Origin: Rhizobium sp. Q54
Lineage (GTDB): Bacteria > Pseudomonadota > Alphaproteobacteria > Rhizobiales > Beijerinckiaceae
Assembly: GCA_945878875.1 (NCBI GenBank)
Contig: CAMCUC010000006.1
Span: forward strand, 1-64,000
Reading direction: 5' to 3'
Length of the DNA stretch: 64,000 nt
Part shown: positions 33,655 through 42,485 of the stretch, piece by piece
Numbering within the stretch: the first letter of the stretch is position 1
How the letters are laid out: the number at the start of each line of letters is the position of its first letter
Program-made: the position numbers and the translations under genes
Notes under the pieces: model-generated
Told to the model about the DNA's origin: nothing
Databases searched by the model: none
The model's input: only the letters and a program-made list of their open reading frames with translations

Positions 33655-35453
33655 GCGACCTCAGGGGACACGGTTGCGGCAATGGCGGGGGCGCTGGGAT
33701 GGAGCGCGGCGATAATGGCGGGCGTCTCGATTTCTTCGGGGATTGCGCAGAGGCCCGCTTTGGCGAGGCGTTCGCCAAGAACAGGATCGGCGGTGACGAT
33801 CGCAAAGGGAATCGCCAAAACATAGCCCAGCGTCAATGGCAGCGACCACAAAAGCAAATAGGGCGAGAGCGCCAGCCCGAGCGCCATCAGCGCCAGCCCG
33901 AACAAAGTTTGCGGCCACAAGCCTTGCGCCGCAACGCCCCAGGACAGCGCATGGGCGTCGCGCGATTGGCCGTTCCAGATTACGGCGCGGCCAAAGACCA
34001 GCCCGATCATGAACAGGCTGGTGCGCAGCGTCACGCAGGGCGCGATCAGCAGCGAGAAGATGATCTCGACCGTTGCACCAAGCGCAAACCGCGCGCCCCC
34101 GCCATAGCGCTTGAGGCCGCCGGGCGTCAGCGCGACATCCAGAAAGCCCGCCAGCTTTGGCGCCAGATACATCAGCATGAACAAGCCGTAGAGCCCCAGC
34201 GCCGAGCCGGCCGGAAACAGCGCCATGTCCTCGCCGTCAAGCGGCTTCAGCGCAGACAAAAGAATGATCGCGGTCCAGGCCGGAATGCCGATGAACATCG
34301 AGATCGCCCATACCAATTGGAAGCGGCTCATGGGTTGCAGGCCGGGCGTGGCGAGCAGGCGGAAGTACTGCATATTGCCCTGACACCAGCGCAAATCGCG
34401 GCGGGTGAATTCGAGCAGCGTCGGCGGGTTTTCTTCATACGAGCCGACTTCTTCGGGCAGCACGCGCACTTCATAGCCGCCGCGCCGCATGAATGTCGCT
34501 TCCACCTGATCGTGCGACATGATCTGCCCGCCAAGCGGCGGCCCGCCCGGAAGTACCGGGAGATCGCAATGGGCCATGAACGGGGCAATGCGTACCAGCG
34601 CGTTATGGCCCCAGAACGGCCCGCAATCAGCCGTCCACCACGCGCTGCCCATTGTGTAGGGGCGCATACCGTGGCGCATACCAAACTGGAAGATGCGGGC
34701 AAAAGCCGAGCGGCTGGGCGCGCCCACCACAAGGCTTTGCAGAATGCCGATTTTGGGATGGGCCTGCGCGATCCGCGTCAGGCGCAGAATCGTATCGCCA
34801 GACATCAGGCTGTCAGCGTCGAGCGGCAGCATGAAATCAAATTCGGCGCCATGGCTTTGGCAGAACTCGCGCACGTTACCGGCCTTGTAGCCCTCATTAC
34901 TGGTGCGGCGGCGATAATGCAGGCCTTTTGCGCCAGCCTGTTGGGTCCAGCGCGCAAACGCCCGCTCTTCGGCGCGCGCCACCTCGTCCTCGCTGGTGTC
35001 GCTGAGCACGAAGTAAGCAAATGATTGGCCAAAGCCTGTCGCCTCAAGGCTTTCGCGCACGGCGGAAATGCGGGCGAAGGCGCGGGCAGGGTCCTCATTG
35101 CGCAGCGTCATCAGCACGGCGGTTTTGGCGGTGACGGGCGCCTGCAAATCTTCCGCAGCGAAAGGCGCGGCCGATTGCGCAAGGCCGGGCCTGTGCAGCA
35201 GCCACACCCCGATGATCGCGTTCCAGACCCCAAGCACGCTCCATGGCGCGGCGATGGCAAAGCAGACGAAGATCGCCACATCAATGGCGCTCCAGCCGCT
35301 GACGCCCAAAATCGAGGCGAGCCAGACCAGCAGGGCGCCAAACGAGACGATGTTGAGCCCGGCCACGAACAGGCGGCGCGCGAACAGGTCAGCGCGGCTT
35401 TGAAGACCAGCTGGGGTAACGTCTGCCGGGGTAGCGTCTTGCTGGGGGATCAT
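33651..35453 (-). CDS. opgH: Glucans biosynthesis glucosyltransferase MdoH/OpgH
   Basis: TAVLMTLRNEDPARAFARISAVRESL ... EFDFMLPLDADSLMSGDTILRLTRIAQAHPKIGILQ ... RRDLRWCQGNMQYFRLL. Confidence 0.95.
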   Translation of the reverse strand: MIPQQDATPADVTPAGLQSRADLFARRLFVAGLNIVSFGALLVWLASILGVSGWSAIDVAIFVCFAIAAPWSVLGVWNAIIGVWLLHRPGLAQSAAPFAAEDLQAPVTAKTAVLMTLRNEDPARAFARISAVRESLEATGFGQSFAYFVLSDTSEDEVARAEERAFARWTQQAGAKGLHYRRRTSNEGYKAGNVREFCQSHGAEFDFMLPLDADSLMSGDTILRLTRIAQAHPKIGILQSLVVGAPSRSAFARIFQFGMRHGMRPYTMGSAWWTADCGPFWGHNALVRIAPFMAHCDLPVLPGGPPLGGQIMSHDQVEATFMRRGGYEVRVLPEEVGSYEENPPTLLEFTRRDLRWCQGNMQYFRLLATPGLQPMSRFQLVWAISMFIGIPAWTAIILLSALKPLDGEDMALFPAGSALGLYGLFMLMYLAPKLAGFLDVALTPGGLKRYGGGARFALGATVEIIFSLLIAPCVTLRTSLFMIGLVFGRAVIWNGQSRDAHALSWGVAAQGLWPQTLFGLALMALGLALSPYLLLWSLPLTLGYVLAIPFAIVTADPVLGERLAKAGLCAIPEEIETPAIIAALHPSAPAIAATVSPEVA

Positions 35454-35519
35454 GTACGCGAAACTCTTGATGGTCGCGCGATCTGCGCGGGTGGGAATCT
35501 CATTGCGAAAGGCGCTTCT

Positions 35520-36542
35520 ATGTCGCACGCCAACACAAGCGGGCCAAGGGCCTCCGGCGATGAGAAACTCGCCCGCGCGCTTTGGTACGTCGGCCCGCAG
35601 GAGGCCGCAATCCGCCCGGCGTCGCTGCCAGCTTTGGGGCCGGAGCAGGCGCGCGTCAAAACCCTGTTCAGCGGGTTAAGCCGTGGCACGGAGCGTCTGG
35701 TGTTTACGGGCCGCATTCCGCCATCCGAATATGAATCCATGCGCGCGCCTATGCAGGAGGGCGCTTTTCCTTATCCGGTTAAATACGGCTATTGCGCGGT
35801 CGGGATCATTGAAGCGGGGCCAAAAGATTGGCTCGGGCGCCATGTCTTTGCGCTGCACCCGCACCAGAGCGCCTTTGTGGCCGATGTTGCGATGCTGCGC
35901 CCGATCCCGCAAGCCCTGCCGCCGCGCCGCGCCAGTCTGTCGGCCAATATGGAAACCGCGCTCAACGCCTTGTGGGATTCGGGCGCGGGGCCGGGAGACC
36001 GGATTTTGATCGTGGGCGCCGGGGTGCTTGGCCTGCTCACCGCCTACCTTTGCGCCCGCCTGCCCGGCGCCGACGTTTGCGTGGTTGATCTCGACCCAAG
36101 CCGCCGCGCTCTGGCGGAAAGCTTTGGCGCCCGCTTTATCTGCGCGAGCGATTGGGCCGCACAGGGCCGCAATGATTTCGACGTTGTGTTTCACGCATCC
36201 GCCAGCGCGCCCGGCCTTGCTCTGGCGCTCAATGCCGCCGGTCTGGAGGCCAGCGTGGTGGAGCTGAGCTGGTACGGCGCCGGCGACGTGCCCGCCCCGC
36301 TGGGCGGCGCCTTCCATTCCCGCCGCCTGCGCCTCGTCTCAACGCAAGTGGGACAAATCTCCCCCTCCCGCCGCCCGCGCTGGGATTATGCCCGCCGCAT
36401 GGCCAAAGCGATGGACCTGCTCTGCGACGACAGGCTCGACGCGCTGATAGATCGGGAAGTGGCGTTTGAGGACATGCCGGATGCGATGGGAGAGATTTTT
36501 GCGCCGGGCGCCAAGGGGCTGGGGATTGTGGTGGGGTATTGA
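35520..36542 (+). CDS. Zinc-binding alcohol dehydrogenase-like protein (MDR fold)
   Basis: LFSGLSRGTERLVFTGRIP, PVKYGYCAVGIIEAG, RILIVGAGVLGLLTAYLCARLPGADVCVVDLDPSRRALA. Confidence 0.85.
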   Translation: MSHANTSGPRASGDEKLARALWYVGPQEAAIRPASLPALGPEQARVKTLFSGLSRGTERLVFTGRIPPSEYESMRAPMQEGAFPYPVKYGYCAVGIIEAGPKDWLGRHVFALHPHQSAFVADVAMLRPIPQALPPRRASLSANMETALNALWDSGAGPGDRILIVGAGVLGLLTAYLCARLPGADVCVVDLDPSRRALAESFGARFICASDWAAQGRNDFDVVFHASASAPGLALALNAAGLEASVVELSWYGAGDVPAPLGGAFHSRRLRLVSTQVGQISPSRRPRWDYARRMAKAMDLLCDDRLDALIDREVAFEDMPDAMGEIFAPGAKGLGIVVGY

Positions 36543-36556
36543 GGGGCTGCTTGGAC

Positions 36557-36588
36557 CGCCATCTGGACCGCGCGCGGTCCAGATGGCG
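36557..36588. repeat. 32-bp perfect palindrome
   Basis: cgccatctggaccgcg|cgcggtccagatggcg; lies between convergent stop codons at 36542 and 36591. Confidence 0.9.
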
Positions 36589-36590
36589 CC

Positions 36591-37346
36591 CTATTCTTCA
36601 CCCTCTGTATCCAACATCAAGCTCACCACCTGCATGGCGATCGTGCTTCCCGCATAAATCTCCAGCGAGCGGTGGCCGATACAGTTCAGCGCCCGGGCGA
36701 GCGGCGCGGGTGGGCTCCACTCCAAATCCTTGCGGTGGAAGGCGAGAAGCGTTGCAGCCAGCGCGCCGGTCAGCAGCGCCAGCGTGAAGACTTGCGCAAA
36801 ATCCAGTTCCCAGAACAGGCTTTCGCTGAACAGATAAAAACCGCCGCAGATCAGCGCCACGATGTTGCGCACCAGCGCGCTTCCCGGCTCGCCCGCAATC
36901 GCAAGGCGGGCGCTCAGGCCCAGCAGCGCCCACAGCCAGCCGCTCAATCCGTACTCAATCACATTGCCGAACAGCGGCGCCAGCGCGGCCAGCAGGAGAG
37001 CCAGCAGCGGCAGGCCAAAGCGTCTGTGCGCGACCAGCGTTTCCACACGCGGCAGAGCCAGCCGCAGCAGCGCAAAGCTGAACAGGATGTTGAGCGAGGC
37101 GTCCCAGCCGTCGCTGATAATGTCGAGCCCGGTGAGGATTGCGCCCAGAACAAGCCACGAGGCGGGAATGGCGCCTGTGCGCGCAAAGCCGATCAGAAAG
37201 AAAAAGATCGGCGCGGCGGGCCGGCCAAACACGCGCCACCATGTCTGCTCGCCGGCAAAGAACAGGCCGTAATGATCGACGAGAACCAGCGCCAGCCCGG
37301 CGAGCTTCAAGAGGTCCGTCGTGGTTATTTTTGGCGCGTGCTGCAT
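36591..37346 (-). CDS. TraX family membrane protein
   Basis: TTTDLLKLAGLALVLVDHYGLFF...WRVFGRPAAPIFFFLIGFARTGAIPASWLVLGAILTGLDI resembles the TraX family. Confidence 0.82.
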   Translation of the reverse strand: MQHAPKITTTDLLKLAGLALVLVDHYGLFFAGEQTWWRVFGRPAAPIFFFLIGFARTGAIPASWLVLGAILTGLDIISDGWDASLNILFSFALLRLALPRVETLVAHRRFGLPLLALLLAALAPLFGNVIEYGLSGWLWALLGLSARLAIAGEPGSALVRNIVALICGGFYLFSESLFWELDFAQVFTLALLTGALAATLLAFHRKDLEWSPPAPLARALNCIGHRSLEIYAGSTIAMQVVSLMLDTEGEE

Positions 37347-37408
37347 GGCAATCCAGGAATCAATTGTGCAGCTATGCGACCTGCCCGCCATGTGTCCAGT
37401 GCGAACCA

Positions 37409-37434
37409 CCATCTGGACCGCGCGCGGTCGAGAT
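37409..37434. repeat. Second copy of the palindromic repeat, on the other side of the TraX gene
   Basis: ccatctggaccgcgcgcggtcgagat; 25/26 identical to the 36560-36585 copy. Confidence 0.85.
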
Positions 37435-37518
37435 TCAGCCCCCTTGCCGAAACCTGAACGGCACGTCATTTAAGCAAACGAAACAACCAAACCTGCAAAC
37501 AAACCAGAAGGACATCTC

Positions 37519-37920
37519 ATGTACGCTGTTGAAGTGCGCGACCACATCATGATTGCGCATTCTTTCAAGGGGGAGCTGTTTGGCCCCGCCCAGAAGCTGC
37601 ATGGCGCGACCTTCGTGGTCGACGTCGCGTTTTTCCGCAAAGAGCTGACCAGCGATTACGTGGTGGTGGACATCGGCCGCGCTCATGATGCGCTCAAAGC
37701 CTGCCTTGGGCCGCTGAACTACCAGAACCTCGACGATTTGCCGCAATTTGCCGGCAAGCAGACGACGACCGAGCATTTGTCGAAATATATTTTCGACGCC
37801 ATGGCGAACGCCGCCCGCACCGGGGCGCTGGGGCCGGGCGGCGAGGGCATCTGCAAAATTCGCGTCAATCTGCATGAATCTCATGTCGCCCGCGCCTGGT
37901 ATGAAGGCGATGTCGCGTGA
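37519..37920 (+). CDS. Divergent 6-pyruvoyl-tetrahydropterin synthase / QueD-family protein
   Basis: IMIAHSFKGELFGPAQKLHGATFVVDVAFFRKEL...VVDIGRAHDALKACLGPLNYQNLDDLPQF..TTTEHLSKYIFDAM. Confidence 0.85.
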   Translation: MYAVEVRDHIMIAHSFKGELFGPAQKLHGATFVVDVAFFRKELTSDYVVVDIGRAHDALKACLGPLNYQNLDDLPQFAGKQTTTEHLSKYIFDAMANAARTGALGPGGEGICKIRVNLHESHVARAWYEGDVA

Positions 37921-38987
37921 GCCAGCAGCCTGTGCGTGCGATCTTCGCCATTCCCGGCGATTTGGCCACGCCCACAGGCGGCTATGCCTATGACCGGCGC
38001 GTGCTGGCTTTGCTGGGCGAATATGGAATTGATGCAAGGCTGCTCACGCTGCCGGGCTCGTTCCCAAGGCCCGGCGCCGAGGATCTGGCGATCACGCGGC
38101 AGGCTTTGTGCGCGGTCTCGCCCGATGATGTCTTGCTGATCGACGGGCTGGCGTGGGGCGCGATGCCGGTCGAGATCGCTGGCGCTTTGGGCGCCAAGAT
38201 CGTGGCCCTGTGCCATCATCCGCTGGGTCTGGAATCGGGCCTGTCAAAATCGCAGGCCGACGCCCTGATAGCCAACGAGACGAAGACGCTGGGCCTCGCC
38301 GCAAAGGTGATTGTGACGAGCGCGACCACGCGCGCCACTTTGATCGCGCAATTTGCCGTCGCGCCCGGCAATATCGTCGTCGCCGAGCCGGGAACTGATC
38401 CCGCGCCGCGCGCTATTGGCGGCGGCGGGGAGAGCCTCAACATTCTGGCGGTCGGCTCCATCGTGCCGCGCAAGGGCTATGATCTCTTGGTGGAGGCGCT
38501 CGCTGGCTTGCAGGATTTTGCCTGGAGATTGCGCATTGTCGGCGCGCTGGACCGCGCGCCAGCTTGCGTGGAGGCTTTGCGCGCGCAGATCGCGGCGGCG
38601 GGGCTTGAAGAGCGCATCGCGCTTGGCGGCGCCGCCGACGCTGAACTCAATGCACTTTATCATCGCGCCGATCTGTTCGTGTCGTCCTCGCGCTATGAGG
38701 GTTATGGCATGGTGCTGACGGAGGCGATGGCGCGCAGCCTGCCGATCATCGCCTCGACGGGGGGCGCCGCCGCCGACACTTTGCCCGACGGCGCGGGGCT
38801 CAAAGTTGCGCCCAACGATACGCCCGCTTTGGGGCAAGCCTTGCGCCGGGCGTTGAGCGACAGCGCCTTGCGCGCGCAGCTTGCGAACGCGGCCAGCGCC
38901 GCCGCCTTACGCCTGCCGACATGGAACGACGCGGCCAACATCATTGCGCACACCCTGCGCGCTGTTGCGGATGGAGATTCAAAATGA
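37917..38987 (+). CDS. Glycosyltransferase family 4
   Basis: LNILAVGSIVPRKGYDLLVEALAGL ... HRADLFVSSSRYEGYGMVLTEAMARSLPIIASTGG; GTGA overlap with the upstream stop. Confidence 0.92.
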   Translation: MSQQPVRAIFAIPGDLATPTGGYAYDRRVLALLGEYGIDARLLTLPGSFPRPGAEDLAITRQALCAVSPDDVLLIDGLAWGAMPVEIAGALGAKIVALCHHPLGLESGLSKSQADALIANETKTLGLAAKVIVTSATTRATLIAQFAVAPGNIVVAEPGTDPAPRAIGGGGESLNILAVGSIVPRKGYDLLVEALAGLQDFAWRLRIVGALDRAPACVEALRAQIAAAGLEERIALGGAADAELNALYHRADLFVSSSRYEGYGMVLTEAMARSLPIIASTGGAAADTLPDGAGLKVAPNDTPALGQALRRALSDSALRAQLANAASAAALRLPTWNDAANIIAHTLRAVADGDSK

Positions 38988-39817
38988 GCTTTTCGGCTGA
39001 ATGGCTGGCCTTGCGCGAGCCGGTCGATCACGGCTCCACCAGCGAAAAACTGCGCGCTGAAGTCGCGCAGGCGTTTGCCCATAACGACCCGCTACGCATC
39101 GTCGATATGGGCTGCGGGTCAGGCTCAAACCTGCGCGGGCTCGCCCCAAGCCTGCCGCAAAACCAGCACTGGACGCTGGTCGATTGGGACGCGGCTTTGC
39201 TAGCCCACGCGCGGGAAGCGTTGACGCAATGGGCTGAGTCCAGCAACGCGGATGGGCAGACGCTTGTCCTGGAAAAGGCGGGCAAACATTTGCGCGTCAA
39301 TTTCCTGCAAGCCGATCTTGCCCGCCACGTCGAGCATGCGCTCGACATTGGCGTCGATCTGGTTACGGCGGCGGCGTTCTTTGATCTGGTGTCGGAAGAC
39401 TGGATCGAGGCTTTTGCAAAAGCCATGGCGGCGCGCAAATTGCCGCTCTACACCGTGCTCACTTATGACGGCTTTGAGCGCTGGTCGCCCGCACATCCTG
39501 CGGACGCAGCCATGAACGCAGCGTTCCACGCCCACCAGCGCAGCGACAAGGGCTTTGGCCCGGCGGCTGGCCCTGCTGCGGCTGGCGCCTTGGCGCGCGC
39601 CTTCGCTCAACAAGGTTATGGCGTGCAGTGCGAAAGCTCGCCGTGGAATATCACGCCAGCCGATGGCGATCTCCTCGCCGAGCTGGCGCGGGGGGCGGCA
39701 AACGCCGTGCGCGAGACAGGGCTGGTGGACAGCGCTGACATTGATTCATGGCTTGCGGCCCGCATGAGCGCGCAGACTTGCCTCATTGGTCATGAGGACG
39801 TGTTCGCGCGGCCATGA
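38984..39817 (+). CDS. Class I SAM-dependent methyltransferase
   Basis: LRIVDMGCGSGSNLRGLAPSLPQNQHWTLVDWDAALLAHARE; ATGA overlap with the GT gene. Confidence 0.9.
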   Translation: MSFSAEWLALREPVDHGSTSEKLRAEVAQAFAHNDPLRIVDMGCGSGSNLRGLAPSLPQNQHWTLVDWDAALLAHAREALTQWAESSNADGQTLVLEKAGKHLRVNFLQADLARHVEHALDIGVDLVTAAAFFDLVSEDWIEAFAKAMAARKLPLYTVLTYDGFERWSPAHPADAAMNAAFHAHQRSDKGFGPAAGPAAAGALARAFAQQGYGVQCESSPWNITPADGDLLAELARGAANAVRETGLVDSADIDSWLAARMSAQTCLIGHEDVFARP

Positions 39818-39842
39818 ACTTTGCCCGTAACGCTTTCGGGCA

Positions 39843-40886
39843 TTATTTGCCGGGCACCAATTGCTTGTGCAGCGCACGCGCAGATTCCAGCTGCGACGCC
39901 GGCGTCGACATGACTTTGGTCACGTAAGCCAACATGTCCTCGCCGCTCATCGGGGCCACCGGGACATCGGCCTTCTTCGTCTCCGCGAGGAAATCTGGAT
40001 CGGCGACCATTTTTGTGAAGGCGATTCGCAGCGCTGCGAGCCGATCTGCGGGAACGCCGGGTGGAAATGCGAGCGGGCGCCCCAGTTCACTGGTTGAAAC
40101 GTAGATTTCCATGAGTGTTTTGTCGGCAGCAGCCCCAAACTCGGTCATTGCGGGCGTGTCGGGGAAGTCCGCGAGACGCTTGGCGGCGATGGAAAACACA
40201 GGGACAAGATCGCCTTTGCGCAATTTGTCGCCATGCAGCGTGATTGCGTTGGCAAGCGACATCCCGCTGCTATCAAGCTCTCCGCGCTCCATGGCGATCA
40301 TGACGTCCGAGGCGCCTTTATAGCCGGCGATGACCTTGAACTTTGTTCCTGCCGTCCGGTTCATCATCAACGCGGAAAGCGCGAAAACATTGGTTATCCC
40401 GGTCGCGCCGAGCGTGACTTCCCGCACCCTTGCATCCTCAATCGACTTTACGCCGGACGCGCGCGTCGCAAGCGTGATGGAATCGGCGTCCGCGATGCGT
40501 CCGATGTAGAGGAAGTCCTTTGCGTTGAACTTCACCGCAGGATTCAGCAGCGTTTCAAAAAGAACGTCCGAATGGATGAGATGAATCAGGGAGCCGTCTT
40601 TGGGAGCCACATTGTAGGAATAATTTAGCGCAACATTGCCGCCTGCGCCGGGCATCGTCTGAAGCACCAGATTCGGTTGGCCGGGGATGTGCTTGCCAAG
40701 ATGGCGAGCCGCCAGCTGTCCATAAAGGCCATAGGTTCCGCCGACGCCGGCGCCAATCAGCACGCGAATGTCCTTGCCTTTATAGAAGCTCTCTACCGAA
40801 GCTTGCGCATTCGCGTCGCTCGCGGGCGCACTGGCGCCAATCGCGGCGATAACCAATGCAACGCATGTCAAATACGTCTGGCGCAT
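39843..40886 (-). CDS. Tripartite tricarboxylate transporter (Bug/TctC) substrate-binding protein
   Basis: Signal peptide, then FYKGKDIRVLIGAGVGGTYGLYGQLAARHLGKHIPGQPNLVLQTMPGAGGNVALNYSYNVAPKDGSLI. Confidence 0.88.
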   Translation of the reverse strand: MRQTYLTCVALVIAAIGASAPASDANAQASVESFYKGKDIRVLIGAGVGGTYGLYGQLAARHLGKHIPGQPNLVLQTMPGAGGNVALNYSYNVAPKDGSLIHLIHSDVLFETLLNPAVKFNAKDFLYIGRIADADSITLATRASGVKSIEDARVREVTLGATGITNVFALSALMMNRTAGTKFKVIAGYKGASDVMIAMERGELDSSGMSLANAITLHGDKLRKGDLVPVFSIAAKRLADFPDTPAMTEFGAAADKTLMEIYVSTSELGRPLAFPPGVPADRLAALRIAFTKMVADPDFLAETKKADVPVAPMSGEDMLAYVTKVMSTPASQLESARALHKQLVPGK

Positions 40887-41017
40887 TCCGTCCTCCCTCG
40901 AATGTATTTTTGTTCTACAGGCGACTTTGCGCCCTTTTCAGCATCGTAGACGCTGGAGAAAATGTTTCAAGCGTCAGGTTTGCCCGGCCTGACGGATGGC
41001 AAACGCTGGAGAAGCGC

Positions 41018-41581
41018 CTAGCCGCCCCAGCTTTTGGGCAGCATCCGCCACAAAACGATGTCCTTCTTGACCAGCGTGTGCTTCAACGCGCCGGCGATGT
41101 GCAGCAGCACCAGCAGCGTCATCGCAATTGCGCCGCCAAAATGCATCCACTGGAAAATCGTGAATAGCGTCTCGTCCTTGGGCGCAAGGTGGGGCAGCGT
41201 GAACAGGCCAAACACCGACACGTCGACGCGGTAGGCCGACGTCATCAGCCAGCCGATCAGCGGCATCGCCAGCAGCAGCCCGTAAAGCGCATAATGCGTG
41301 AAGGCGGAGGCGACGGCCTCAAACCGGGTGAGGCCAGCGTAGGGCGCCGGGGCGCCATGATAGAGCCGCACGACGACGCGCCAGACCGCGAGAACGAAAA
41401 CCACGACGCCAAACGAGCGATGCAAATCAAAGAGCTGATTTTGCAACGCGCCTGGGCCGATATTGGTCATGACGATTCCGGCCGGAATAATGCCCAGCAC
41501 GAGCAGCGCGCTGATCCAGTGCAGCGCCTTGCCGATGGGCGCATAATCTTTCGGGCGTGTGCTGAAGCTGGAATCGGTCAT
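41018..41581 (-). CDS. Cytochrome b561 family protein
   Basis: IGKALHWISALLVLGIIPAGIVM, HRSFGVVVFVLAVWRVVVRLYHGAP, MHFGGAIAMTLLVLLHIAGALKHTLVKKDIVLWRMLP. Confidence 0.92.
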   Translation of the reverse strand: MTDSSFSTRPKDYAPIGKALHWISALLVLGIIPAGIVMTNIGPGALQNQLFDLHRSFGVVVFVLAVWRVVVRLYHGAPAPYAGLTRFEAVASAFTHYALYGLLLAMPLIGWLMTSAYRVDVSVFGLFTLPHLAPKDETLFTIFQWMHFGGAIAMTLLVLLHIAGALKHTLVKKDIVLWRMLPKSWGG

Positions 41582-42384
41582 GGCGTCACCTCAAGTTCGT
41601 ATTCGCCCGAATTCGTATTTGCCCGAAGATCGCAATCAAACAAAACGTCGCCGTCCGGAAACGGCCAGATGCGCGCCGGTGGACGCAGGGCGTGCCGCAA
41701 TTCATCGATGGGCGCAAGGTCCAGCCCCTGCTTGCCCGATCCGATGATCACGGGGGCGACCAGAACGTGCAGCCGGTCCATGGCGCCTGCATTTATGAAG
41801 GATGAAATGGTGCGCGCCCCGCCTTCGACAAGAATCCGTCGCAAACCTGCGTCAAACAAAGCTTGTGCGATGCTGATCGGGCAGATAGCGCCATCGGCGC
41901 GGCGCGGGGCTACGATCACTTCGTCGCAATTTGGCGGAGCTGCTTGCGGCTCCGCTGTGATGAGAATGCGACGGGCGCCGTCATTGGTGAGCCAACGCAC
42001 CTGAGCGCCAGTGCGCCCGGAAGGATCGAGCGCGACGCGGGCGGGGTTTTTGCCCGGCGTGCGGCGCACATTAAGTTGAGGGTCGTCGGCGGCGATGGTG
42101 CCGGCGCCGACCAGAACGGCGTCCACGGCGGCGCGGAGGCGATGCAGATGATCGAGCGCGCAGGCGCCGTTGATGTAGCGGGAATCTCCCGTGCGGGTGG
42201 CGATCCGCCCGTCGAGCGATTGGCCCAATTGGCCGATCACGAACGGACGGTCGGCGGGCGCCTCGCGCAGTGATCCGAATATGGCGGCATACGTATCTTC
42301 ACCGTGGGCATCGCCGCGTTTGGCGATGTCGCCCGCAGAGGTGTGGTCCCCTGAAAGCGGAGGGACATATTCGGCCGCAACCAT
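41578..42384 (-). CDS. RibD C-terminal-like / dihydrofolate reductase-fold reductase
   Basis: FVIGQLGQSLDGRIATRTGDSRYINGACALDHLHRLRAAVDAVLVGAGTIAADDPQLNVR...RILVEGGARTISSFI; no deaminase domain. Confidence 0.88.
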   Translation of the reverse strand: MVAAEYVPPLSGDHTSAGDIAKRGDAHGEDTYAAIFGSLREAPADRPFVIGQLGQSLDGRIATRTGDSRYINGACALDHLHRLRAAVDAVLVGAGTIAADDPQLNVRRTPGKNPARVALDPSGRTGAQVRWLTNDGARRILITAEPQAAPPNCDEVIVAPRRADGAICPISIAQALFDAGLRRILVEGGARTISSFINAGAMDRLHVLVAPVIIGSGKQGLDLAPIDELRHALRPPARIWPFPDGDVLFDCDLRANTNSGEYELEVTP

Positions 42385-42485
42385 TTGGTCTCCAGTTTAG
42401 TTAATCGCCCAAGGGTAAACTCTTGCTTTGAGTAGTCCATGAGTTTGCGCTATGTAACCGTCGTGGGGCAAAATAATGTTCCCAA

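Noticed and set aside
33531-35024. 497-aa + strand ORF antisense to opgH
   Set aside because: Low-complexity Arg/Gln/His-rich translation; opgH on the - strand is clearly coding
35025-35519. 165-aa N-terminal extension of the Zn-dehydrogenase ORF
   Set aside because: Runs antisense through opgH; the natural start is ATG 35520
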